DNA from: Mucidula mucida
Taxonomy: Eukaryota; Basidiomycota; Agaricomycetes; Agaricales; Physalacriaceae
Assembly: GCA_015501055.1 (NCBI GenBank)
Contig: JADNYV010000048.1
Coordinates: forward strand, 154,917-218,916
Length of the DNA stretch: 64,000 nucleotides
Reading direction: 5' to 3'
Of the stretch, positions 10,736-22,234 are shown piece by piece. A program made the translations under genes and the position numbers. Numbering within the stretch: the stretch's first letter is position 1; each line of letters opens with the position of its first letter. The notes beneath the pieces are model-generated. The model saw nothing but the letters and a program-made list of their open reading frames with translations, searched no databases and was not told where the DNA came from.

Positions 10736-12625
10736 TCAATCCGAGCCCTCAAACGGGGATCCCACATCGCCCTCATCAGATACAGAAACATCATCATCGT
10801 CCTCTTGGAACTCCTCATACGTCGCTTCAAGGAACGGATTATGCGCCGCCGGGAAATCAAACAACTCGTCAAAGTGATGAGGCGAGTACCCAGGCTCATC
10901 ATCCTCATCCACACTTCTCGCTTCGTCGGCGCGGGGCTCCTTAGGTGCCTCGCGAACCACAGTCCACTCCTCCCCGCGCCGGAACATGACCTCGTTATGC
11001 ACCCACTGCGCCTCGACAAGGGACGGACATGCCTTGTTCCACAGCCCACGCATGGTGTGTGGCGTCGGCGTGAGCTGCCGCCGTGCCTCCTCACTGGGCG
11101 TGGTGGGCGTGAAGAAGCGAACATCAAGACCGCGCGTTTTCACAGTGATACCGAGATCGTAGATGTGCAGCACGCGCAGTTTCGTATATGACCTGAAGAA
11201 CTGCCATGGCATAATGAGGAACGTGTCCTTGATAATAGTCAGGTCGAGAAACAAATAACACAAGACCCTGCTAACCTCGTCCGGATGTCCTTGTCGACAC
11301 AGAATCTTGAGCTCCTCAAGGTTCTCGAACAATTGCGTTACAGCATACAGGACCTCCATATCCCACTGCACGACCATAAACGACAACACTGCAACCTCTC
11401 GCGGGAGGTCAGCCAGCATCTCCATCGTGACCCCCACCGAATGCTCTCCCCCACCCGTCAGATGCACCTCCCGACACCGCTCCCGCACGACCGCGCGCGC
11501 CAGACACCCCGGGCCGGAATACGACTCCAGCATGGGCAACACCTGTGCGCCCCGGAAAAAATCCCCGTGCCATTCCTTCACCTGCAGCGCGCGCACGTGC
11601 GCGCATTCGTTCCGCAGAAAGTGCACGAGGTGCATGCTGTTGGTGTCGGAGCGGTGCGGCGGGACGTGTAATGTGAGACCCGTTAAGTGAGACGACAGCC
11701 CGAGCGACTCTGCGCCCAGGTTCGTCTTGAGCGCGTACGCATCGGCGAGCGCATCGTCCCATGTGATTTCAAGGGTGCTCAACGCGGGCGCGAGCGTGAA
11801 ATGTAACGGGGAGCCCGCCTGCACCCATGCCGCCCTCCGAGCTGTGTTGCTGGCGTCGTCGTCGTCTTCAAAGACGAGGCGACTCACGCTGTTCTTTACC
11901 AACGTCAAAGACGTGAGAGGCAACCGCGAGAACGCCCCATAGGAATTACTCTGTGGGAGCAGCTCCTCCATGAACCTACAGTTCCGGATCGTCAAGCTCC
12001 TCAGGCGCGGCATCCCGAGAAGGATAAGCGCCAGCGACTCCTTGTCCGGCAGAAAGCAGTCCTCGAACGTCAGGTTCCGCAGCGACACAAACTCCAAGAG
12101 CTGCGCGAACAACGCCGTGCACTGATTGGCAGGCGAGGTCTCCACGATCTCATGCAGCGTCGGCGCGTCAACCCCAAATTGCCAGTCGCCCCCCGTGAGC
12201 ATCCATGGCCCCGACACCGTGTGGAACATCCCGCGCAGCGAGATCGTCTGAGGCGCAGACTTCATGCGCGCGCTGTTGCCTGGCCCATCGCGCCAAAAGC
12301 GCTGCATATTATGATGAAACCGCCCCGGGCTGATGAACCGCATCGAGCGGTACAGCGCCCGGATGCCACAGGCGTAAAATCGCTTGCTGGCTAGACACGC
12401 TGCATATAAATCCCTAGTCGATGGCAATTGTTCAAATATCAGGACCAGGTATTCGTCTGAGAGGCGGGAAAGCAGATGCGGAGCAAAGGGCTCCAGTTCT
12501 GTGACTAGTGAAGGGCGCGTCGACGCTTTAGTGGCCTTATATCTCGCGAGGATTTCTGACACAGTAATAGGTTGTTGCAATTCGAGTAAAGATGCCGACA
12601 TGATGGTGAGAGGCAGAGATTCCAT
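10736..12625 (-). CDS. F-box protein with leucine-rich/acidic tail
   Basis: Single-exon minus-strand gene, 629 residues from ATG 12625 (an upstream in-frame GTG is rejected). An F-box lies near residues 47-90 (HLLSRLSDEYLVLIFEQLPS, then LYAACLASKRFYACGIRALY). The middle of the protein has irregular Leu-rich segments of the LRR type (SLRNLTFEDCFLPDKESLAL, LRSLTIRNCRFMEELL), as in many basidiomycete F-box proteins. The C-terminal 70 residues are strongly acidic (EEFQEDDDDVSVSDEGDVG). Such proteins act as substrate receptors of SCF ubiquitin ligases. The target is unknown. The gene looks intact. The region is GC-rich, so several long antisense frames across it are shadows. Confidence 0.8.
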   Translation of the reverse strand: MESLPLTIMSASLLELQQPITVSEILARYKATKASTRPSLVTELEPFAPHLLSRLSDEYLVLIFEQLPSTRDLYAACLASKRFYACGIRALYRSMRFISPGRFHHNMQRFWRDGPGNSARMKSAPQTISLRGMFHTVSGPWMLTGGDWQFGVDAPTLHEIVETSPANQCTALFAQLLEFVSLRNLTFEDCFLPDKESLALILLGMPRLRSLTIRNCRFMEELLPQSNSYGAFSRLPLTSLTLVKNSVSRLVFEDDDDASNTARRAAWVQAGSPLHFTLAPALSTLEITWDDALADAYALKTNLGAESLGLSSHLTGLTLHVPPHRSDTNSMHLVHFLRNECAHVRALQVKEWHGDFFRGAQVLPMLESYSGPGCLARAVVRERCREVHLTGGGEHSVGVTMEMLADLPREVAVLSFMVVQWDMEVLYAVTQLFENLEELKILCRQGHPDEVSRVLCYLFLDLTIIKDTFLIMPWQFFRSYTKLRVLHIYDLGITVKTRGLDVRFFTPTTPSEEARRQLTPTPHTMRGLWNKACPSLVEAQWVHNEVMFRRGEEWTVVREAPKEPRADEARSVDEDDEPGYSPHHFDELFDFPAAHNPFLEATYEEFQEDDDDVSVSDEGDVGSPFEGSD

Positions 12626-13310
12626 TTTAGACAATCTCACACGTGCCTAAAGCGAAACTCCCGTTAATTACGTCTTTGTCTCTCTAAGCCTCAGCTCTGT
12701 GGCGTATCGCTCAATAATCCCAGCAGGTCCAGACTCCAATGCAGACCAAGAGTATGATGTTGTCACACAAACCTACTACGAATGTAGACAGAACGAAGTA
12801 GAGCCAAAGTGTGTTAGAGGTCCAGTTAATACAATGTATTCGCCACACCATACAACAGCTAGTGAAAGCGACGACTACGACTATCAAATCATAAGTATAG
12901 ACTAAGTGATAAGTACTAGGGGAAAGCGAAAACGACAAACGATACATGTACAGGTCAAACACCCTTCAATAGTCTCTACTCTATCAAGTCTAAGGTAAAA
13001 AAAACCGTCTGCGATGTGTGGGTATATCAGTTGAAATGCGGGGGTATAAGCCTGTAAGATGGCTGATTGTCTACCGATATACCGTGCGTGTCCGTCGAAA
13101 TTAGGGGGGAGTGTAGAACATACGGGTACGGGTCCGGGTTTTTTTGTGATGATGCAAAGTAGAGATAGCGCATGGTGTCTGGTGTCGTTCGTCGAGCATA
13201 AGAGAGCATAAAAAGGCGTTATGGGTTTCATGATGGTTTTTCAGAGGAAAAGAGAGGCAATTTGGTAGTCGTCGGCCGTCGGTGTAGATGGGGTAACAAT
13301 GGTGGCGCAA
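12626..13310. other. intergenic between F-box gene and DED1
   Basis: About 685 bp. It contains the promoter side of the F-box gene and the 3' UTR of the DED1 gene. No coding feature is supported; short frames such as plus 12699-12905 lack any family signal. Confidence 0.5.
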
Positions 13311-15345
<2,035 letters not shown>

Positions 15346-15507
15346 ATTCTGGTGGGTGATGGTGGTAAGAAACAAAGAATCAATCAGGATTTTTTTGATG
15401 GCGCTCAAAGAAAAATGCTGCTGACCAAGCTCCATCAGGAGTCATGTATCACGTGCCTAACCTAGGGTTAGGTCTAATTCTCCCTTTGTACCACCAGCAC
15501 AACAACC
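15346..15507. promoter_or_regulatory. bidirectional promoter DED1 / CSN7
   Basis: Only 162 bp separate the start codons of two oppositely directed intact housekeeping genes. The region contains CACGTG-like TATCACGTGCC and an ACCTAGGGTTAGGT block near 15459-15472. No TATA box is clear. Confidence 0.5.
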
Positions 15508-16539
15508 ATGGAATTAGGATCCAACTTTGCAGCAAAGCTCGAGCCGTTCTTGCTGATGAGCAAGTCGGCAAAAGGCGCGGCGGCGGCCAAGCTCATCCAG
15601 GACGCCACATCTGCGCCAGGCGTCTTTGTATTTGCTGAACTGCTCGAGTTGCCCAACATTCAAGAGGTACCCATATATTCGCCTTTTATTCACATACTCA
15701 ATTGCGACTCCAGCTTGGTAAAAGCGAAACACACGAAAAGTTCCTCTCACTACTGCAATTGTTCTCGTACAAAACGTACCAAGACTACCTCAGTATGTAC
15801 CCAACCCTTCATTGGATTTCGGCTGATCATCTTACAGAACACAAGGATGTGTTACCACCGCTCAACAACGCCCAAACAATAAAGCTGAAGCACCTTTCCA
15901 TCGTATCAATGGCTGCCGAGAAACGCGTAGGCCGCCACCATCTTACCTCGCTCATCACTAAGCCGTCCTCCAGATCCTACCTTACTCTGAACTTCTCAGC
16001 GCCCTCGACATGCCCACCGTCCGCGAACTCGAAGACCTCATCATCGACGCCATCTACCTCGACATGCTCCGCGGCAAGCTCGACCAAAAGGAAGGCCAGT
16101 TCGAAGTAGAATACACAATGGGTCGCGACCTCGAGCCAGGCAAGATCGAATCCGTCCTGGCCTCACTCAAAGATTGGGCCGCGACCACTTCTGCCGTTCT
16201 CGCCACGCTCGACAAGAAGATCGCCGACGTATCCAAGTCCGCCGCCAGCAACAAGAAGATGACGGAGAGGCATGAGCAGCAGGTGCAGGCAGTACTCAAA
16301 GAAGTAAAGGACAAGGAATCAAATTCCAGCGCTGGTAAGAGCGGCTTGGGCGGAATGATGATGAATACGCGCAAGGCCTTGGAACGAGGTGACAGGATGG
16401 ACGTTGACTATGAGCCGTCGGAGGGAAAGGGCAAGAATCGAAAGTAAGTTGAGCTCGTACTCTTGTGTTCATCGCTGACCGCTCGACCAGAGCCCCGCAG
16501 GAGAACGTAAAGCCGCAACGAAAACGCAATCGATTCTAA
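15508..16539 (+). CDS. csn7: COP9 signalosome subunit 7 (PCI domain)
   Basis: Five exons (15508-15666, 15714-15792, 15838-15926, 15974-16443, 16491-16539) splice into one 281-residue frame. Helical N-terminus ([21 protein letters not shown]), then [19 protein letters not shown] and [14 protein letters not shown], followed by the PCI winged-helix part: [45 protein letters not shown]. This is the CSN7/eIF3m-type PCI pattern. A C-terminal coiled coil ([20 protein letters not shown]) and a basic tail (KPQRKRNRF) follow. CSN7 is a scaffold subunit of the CSN complex that deneddylates cullins. This links functionally to the SCF-type F-box gene nearby, but no co-regulation is implied. The gene is intact. 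Confidence 0.9.
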
Positions 16540-16746
16540 TCTTTTCCTGTACTGTATCACATTTGTATTATATCAATGTTGCTGGGTTCCCACGCCTCTG
16601 CTAGCTGCCATTGGCGTTCAAACGACGATTATACATCGATTATACTTCTCACTTCTGTAAATTACTATGAAATACACTGCATACATCCTTTTACACTATT
16701 CTATCTCTTTGAGAACCGCTCTGAACCCTGCGGCATGGAGGTATTG
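16540..16746. other. 3' flank of CSN7 at the gene/transposon boundary
   Basis: About 200 bp of AT-rich sequence, the likely CSN7 terminator. It is the last stretch before continuous mobile DNA. Confidence 0.5.
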
Positions 16747-16754
16747 GCAGAAAT
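16747..16754. repeat. left target-site duplication of the hAT element
   Basis: GCAGAAAT, identical to 17551-17558 immediately after the right terminus. Confidence 0.85.
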
Positions 16755-17550
16755 CAGTGTTGTACGGCTACACGGCGCGTGTAGCCGCCATTTAGCCAAA
16801 ATGTAGCTTGGCTGCCATTCGCATGGCAGCTACGTAATGTAGCCGGAGTAGCTTGATCGACGGAACACGGTCCGAGCCAGCCATACCACGCCATTGATGC
16901 AAGGAAGCTATGGTCAATTGAGCACAGAGAGCAAAACACAATTTTGACTTTGCAGTCAGTGCACGCAAGAGTTCCGAACACATGACCCCAGCGATGACTG
17001 ATAGTACTAGTAGGTTGTGATACATTCTTGCAGACAGAACACGACTACACTTGGTTTGAGCCCGGGATGCGTCAGATAGCCCATCAGGCAGTATGCGCGA
17101 GTGGTTCCAGCTCAATGAATCACTCCTCAATGAAGACAAGGACAACAAGCCTGTTTGGTCCCAGCGCACACGCTGGCTTTGAACATGCCTTTTGGAAGCA
17201 CAGGTTTATGAAGGTGGGAAGAACCTCTCTAGATGATGAAGTGGCTGTTTGCACAGGGTGAAGAGATGAAGGAAATGGAGCCAGATACAGAGGACTCATA
17301 CCTATTTTCTTAGTGCAGTGGCATACCTTTCAATTTTCAACAAACCATACTTACATTCATATCATCCTACATACAGTCTAAAGTGTTTTTACGGTGTACA
17401 GTATGAGTAACAACATGCAAAATATGCTCGTCATTGTGCGCGGACCGGGAACAATTGTTGTGGCTACTCTGGCTACTCAATCTGTCCGCTATTAGCCGGA
17501 AAGCTACACAGGGCGGCAGCTACTGTCTGCCAGTAGCCTGAACAACACTG
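16755..17550. mobile_element. non-autonomous hAT element with 8-bp TSD
   Basis: A 796-bp element with terminal inverted repeats beginning CAGTGTTGTACGGCTAC at the left end and CAGTGTTGTTCAGGCTAC when read inward from the right. It is flanked by a perfect 8-bp direct repeat GCAGAAAT (16747-16754 and 17551-17558). CAGTG termini plus 8-bp duplications are the hAT hallmark. Both subterminal regions are crowded with GTAGC/GGCTAC motifs in both orientations, as expected for transposase binding sites. A perfect 10-bp hairpin lies at 16765-16787. No intact transposase; a short coding-like piece (about 17090-17190, with MREWFQLNESLLNEDKDN) may be a transposase remnant. Confidence 0.85.
16765..16787. 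repeat. perfect hairpin inside the hAT left end
   Basis: Arms CGGCTACACG and CGTGTAGCCG with a 3-nt loop; both arms contain the subterminal GGCTAC motif. A second hairpin (GCTGCCAT/ATGGCAGC, 4-nt loop) follows within about 50 bp. Confidence 0.7.
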
Positions 17551-17558
17551 GCAGAAAT
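17551..17558. repeat. right target-site duplication of the hAT element
   Basis: GCAGAAAT, identical to 16747-16754. Confidence 0.85.
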
Positions 17559-17763
17559 GCTAGGCAGCTAGCATTCTTACGTCAGCATTGCACTGCTTCC
17601 TATCTGCCATCATCAGCAACAATAGCTGCCTTGCTGAACAGCTGCGTAAACTTGTCACAGCACTATTTTACGCCCTCGGACGTGTGTCTTGAACCTTTTC
17701 TGAACTTTTGGATTCACCGTAGATGCGTTAAATTCTGCAGATTGCCTTCAGACACACCTTAAT

Positions 17764-19760
17764 ATGGATAGTGACAACTTTAACGGCGACAACTTTGAGT
17801 TCAATAATAGCATAACCGACAAAATGCTTCAGAAGTATGCTTGTGAGTTTTTCTTCTTTGAAACTGATTTTTGCACTAATAGCTGATTAACAGGAATTAT
17901 GGAGCTGAACAATATGTGTCCCGCCATACAAGATGGTGCCCCTTCAATGATGGTTGGTGTCGTCTCAAATTTGCAACTACTGTAGCGTTTCGACCGCAAA
18001 TTCACATAACAGGTCACGGGGGTCTTTGAAGTGAAGCTATATATACATCATAACGGGTCATGGACCACTTTGGTCAGGCACGAGCCTCCAAATAAGGAAA
18101 TTTCAGGTCCCGCTATAAGCGGAACTGTCCAAAAAAGGCAATTTAAGGGTCTGTGAAGCTGTTCGCTGTAACTTCAGACCATAATGGGTCACAGGCTGTG
18201 AAGTTACGGTTGAAACGCTACAGTATCAAGCCTTTCCTCTAATATTCCAGGGATCATGCCCTCCATTAACAAGAATGGTGGCAACAACGTGTTTATGCAT
18301 GCAAGCATGTTGGATTAACTGGAAACACTGTGCCACACTGCATGTTCAACAGACAACAGTACGGGGGTTAAATTCCTTCACTAAATTTAACTACTGACCT
18401 CCCATTAAAGCCAATTTTGACTGGCTGAGCAACAAATCTCCCCAATGATTTTGATGAAGACAACCTGAACTTAGACTTTGATGGCAATAATAACAATAAA
18501 GAAGACCATCAGCCACAGTCCAACAGAAAGGCAGAAGAAGGTTCTTCACAGGGTATATTAACATCTTGCTTGTTTGATTAATGCTGACTTTTGTGTAGCG
18601 TGGTTTATAAAGCCAAAGAATATGTCAACTGTTGTATACAAGTACTTTCAAAATACAATTTAACCTTACATGCAATATAAAAGCAGTTGACAACTTGTTC
18701 AGCCTGCAACGTTTTGCCAACAATCTGCATATAAGACATTGAGTCTTTGGATTTTACCTCAAGATCCTATTTTTGCACTCTTGAAGCATTGATTCAAGCC
18801 GCCAGAGCTCTAGCGCCCCCGCATTTACCTGTGATTACCTCACTTCTTTATTGACAAGCTTTTTTGCCCCAAATGTGGTAGCCAAACTCTTCTTAAGAAG
18901 AATGTCATGCTTTGGCCACAATGAGTCCTTAATTGGGAGGACTACTTTTACATTATCACTTGGGGATATTACTGTCAAAAAGAATGTAAGAAATACTTCA
19001 ATGGCTGAGGCTGTTCTCTTCTTAAATCCCTTTTGGCTTACCTCTGTCAGTTACCGGGGTGGCACATCTATTTGCATTACAAAACTACTTCATGTTGCAA
19101 ACCAGCACAAAATGAGTGCTGCTGGTGTTTGAGCACTTCTCCTCGAGCTTCATACCGCTTACTTTAACACACTGAGGCTGCAAATACCTTAAATTAGTGC
19201 TTGAGTATGTTTAAGAATAAGAAACGGTATAGGTACCATTGAGATCCAGCGTTCAGGATTATTTCTAACCCCAGCACCTTTTGATACTGTTCTTTGTGAA
19301 TTTTTCTGACCTAAAAAGTTACAATAGTTATGTTTTGGATAAACACACATTATTAAGGCTTTTGGTCCAACTGGTGGAGCATAATGAGCCAGATGCAAAT
19401 CAGCATACCTCTTGTCTTCCACTATTAGAACAGCTTGAACTTAATGACTTGCATAAGGTTAGACCTAAATACTCGGATTACAAGAACACCTAATCTGAAT
19501 TGTTCTACAGATTACAAAACATTGTGCTACAGAAGATGGGCTGTTACTGTTTAATGCCCTCTGGACTTGCATGGCCTTATACTACATCAAAGCACAGGCA
19601 TTGACATTAACAAAGTCCCACAAGGAACATATTGGACCACTGACTGCAATTGCCTCCTCCGCAAGGAAATTTGGGTTCAACAACCCAAAGGTGGTATATT
19701 CCAATAATCCAATCAAGGTAGAGCATAATAGTATGGCTACTGTACCCTTTTAATATGCAA
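17764..19760 (+). pseudogene. decayed zinc-ribbon / exonuclease-like multicopy gene
   Basis: A plus-strand relic. It starts at ATG 17764 (MDSDNFNGDNFEFNNSITDK), has a donor at about 17840 (GTGAGT) with acceptor TTAACAG, and an acidic Asn-rich stretch near 18470 (DFDGNNNNKEDHQPQSN). Near 18850 one frame reads DKLFCPKCGSQTLLKKN, then GYYCQKECKKYFNG, i.e. a two-part zinc ribbon. Near 19555-19720 a frame reads ALYYIKAQALTLTKSH and ARKFGFNNPKVVYSNNPIK. This order resembles multicopy basidiomycete proteins with a Cys ribbon followed by a 3'-5' exonuclease-like region; that assignment is from memory and weak. Numerous stops and frame changes show it is dead. A MITE is inserted at 17978. Confidence 0.4.
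17980..18223. mobile_element. 244-bp MITE with TA target duplication
   Basis: Terminal inverted repeats CTGTAGCGTTTCGACCG (left) and CTGTAGCGTTTCAACCG (right, read inward) differ at one base in 17. The element is bounded by TA on both sides (17978-17979 and 18224-18225), as for Tc1/mariner-type insertions. It has no coding capacity. It lies inside the decayed ribbon/exonuclease gene. Confidence 0.8.
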
Positions 19761-19879
19761 GCCTAGAATAAAAGTTTACTCTATGCTGCCTTTTCATCCT
19801 TAGTAGGGAATCTCACACCAATAGCCGAGGCACACAAATATACAGAACTGAGCATGTCATTCTCAGTGCAAGTTAAGAT

Positions 19880-20284
19880 TGTCATGAATTGCCTCTATTC
19901 TGTTGGCCCCACCTCGGTCCACATTGTCATTGTGTTAATGCCATACTCTTCCATCATCACATATTACATGCTCCGGGTCTGGTCCGCACTGCATTAGCCC
20001 AGGCCTAATCCAGGTATAGCCCATCAGCGTAGCCTGTCACCTGTCCATCACCTCATGATGCAATCCACACTGCCTCTTGTTTAACTTTGAGTCATTCTAT
20101 TGTTTACACAGCCACAGACTCTTTATATATATACACAGCCTTTCTAGGTAGATTCCTCAGTTTGTCAACTTTGTCTCTACACTGTTCGGTAGCCCCTGCA
20201 CTGTATTGAGCCTGACCTGCTCCTACTTCACCTTATCATCATCTTTGCCTCTTGTCTCCATTGTTTCCCCGTCTCTGTGCGACT
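19880..20284 (+). repeat. 5' LTR of G1
   Basis: Begins TGTCATGAATTGCC; the same sequence begins at 25985. TATA-like TTTATATATATAC lies near 20111. The end is placed at ...TGTGCGAC because TTGGGTGG, a plausible primer-binding start, follows; the last 11 bases cannot be confirmed against the truncated 3' copy. Confidence 0.8.
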
Positions 20285-20746
20285 TGGGTGGTTGTTTGGT
20301 TTACACCGGACTCTGTCCTTGACACATTGATGAACTCTTTATACCCACCTCGCTGCCTTGCTCGTGCATGCCCGCCAACCAATTAGTTGAACCCCAACCC
20401 AATCTTGCCCCCGAGCTACTTGTTTGTTTGAAAGACACACCACCTCCCCGTATGTTGACCACCAAAGAACTTAACTTCAAAGCGCTGCCTTGGGCTATAC
20501 AGGTTACATTGCCAGTTCCCGCATAAGCTTCCCACGCACCGACAAACCTTCACCATTGTGCGCTTCTCCGCTGATGCTGAGCCACCCTTGCTTCCTCCCG
20601 GCTTGTCTTTAACAAAACCAATAGAAACCACTGGATCATCAACCCGCCGGTGACTGGAACACAACCTACTTTGACACATCAAAGAATCCTGGTACATCCT
20701 CCTGGAAGACAGTGAAAAAGTCTACCTTGACTCAGAAGACTTTGCG

Positions 20747-22230
20747 GTGCCCAACATACTTAGAGCAACACCGCAGAGACTAGCACAGAGAGCTGCTACC
20801 TCAAGAGAGGCCCCAGCTGAGTCGTCATTACAACCAGTACCAGTCACTCACTCACTACCCCCGCCGTCCCAGAACCGGTTCAAACCCAGGAACCTGCACC
20901 TGTATCTCCTGTATTATCCCTGGTCTCTGAACCCCATACCCCAGTTTCCCATCCCGCTTCGCCAATCCCTATTGATCTTGGCCTTATCCACCTGCTCCCG
21001 ATCCCCCATCACCCTCGCCATCTCCCCCTAATCCACCCCAGTCTAATCTCCCGCTCCTAACCCTGCATGTCCAACATCTCTGAACCAGTGCCAAGCTTGA
21101 CGACTACCATGGCACCGCCCACATCCAGCACCTGGCTTGCATACTTCGCAATTACTTCCGCCTCAACAAGGCCCGTTATACCACCGGCAAAGAACAGGTC
21201 TCGTTATTCCTCAGCTACCTTAAGGGTCCCATTGCAGGCAAATGGGCGGAGAGGCCATGAAGGAGTACAATGCCGATCAGGCAGATAACACTATCGCCCC
21301 GCTGATAAGTGATGGACCACCATGGATACTGTTATCAATCAGTTCAAATTGGACTTTGCCGCTCTAGACCCGTTACCACCGCTTGTCAGATGGTGGAAAC
21401 AATCGCATGACAGGAGAGCTGGCAGACCTTAATAAGTTCATCACTGCATTTGATACCCATGCATAACTGACGAGTCTGGTTTTGATGAGATCTCCTTGCT
21501 CCACTACTTCAAAAAGGGCTTAACCCAAGCCTGTCAATTACATCTCCACCTCGTTCCCCATTCCCACCAACCTTGCGGACTACAAGCAATGTGTAGTTGT
21601 GATGCAGAACACGTGGAAGGCACAATAACACAAGAAGGCCATTTGGTGTTCTGGTGGCTGGGGTACAACTTCAACATTGTGCCCCGATGACTCCAGCTGC
21701 TCGAGCCCCAGCCCCTGACATGGGAGTCCCCATGGATGTAGACGCGTCTAGATGCCCAGGTGCACATTTGAACTTCCACTCTTCTGAGACTGACTGCCTT
21801 TGAAGAAGAAACCCTTCATCGTTGTGGGGCCTGCTTAAGTGCTGCCAGACCGGCCACATGTCCAATGACTGTCCCACGCGTGGCCCCGTCCCTGGCCGGA
21901 ACATTTGCATACTAAGGTCATTGTGCCTGGTGCCCCATCCACCTCCATGTCCGACACTTCTACATCAACCCAAGTTGACGCCGTCCAGCAGATCAGGCGG
22001 TGGCCAATCTCCTTCGGACATTGCAGGAAGATGCAAAAGAGCAGGCAATGGCATATTTGAAGGATGTTGCCAGTTTGGATTTTTACAATGCTCCCTACCA
22101 CAACATTAGGAGGAGCCGTAACACATTTTGCCAAGAATTTTGCCAATTGATATGCTGTACTATCTTCCCTGTGTGAGCATGTCCATCCCTTAGAATTTTG
22201 AGTATCCACAGTCACCGAAACCAACAGACA
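20747..22230 (+). pseudogene. gag of G1, degraded
   Basis: Pieces of a Gypsy gag in several frames. Near 21095-21250: HIQHLACILRNYFRLNK, then SLFLSYLKGPIAGKWAE, the typical capsid-domain end. Near 21835: a zinc-knuckle remnant CCQTGHMSNDC (Cys-x2-Cys partly lost). Frames change repeatedly and stops are frequent, so no product is possible. A 5' leader of about 450 bp lies between the LTR and the first readable piece. Confidence 0.7.
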
Positions 22231-22234
22231 CCCT

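Noticed and set aside
11285..11762. Several 100-130 codon frames opposite the F-box gene
   Set aside because: GC-rich antisense shadows with Arg/Pro/Ala bias.
15455..15475. Telomere-like CCTAGGGTTAGG in the DED1/CSN7 promoter, similar block at 48065
   Set aside because: Single short occurrences, not tandem; more like a promoter motif than a telomere relic.
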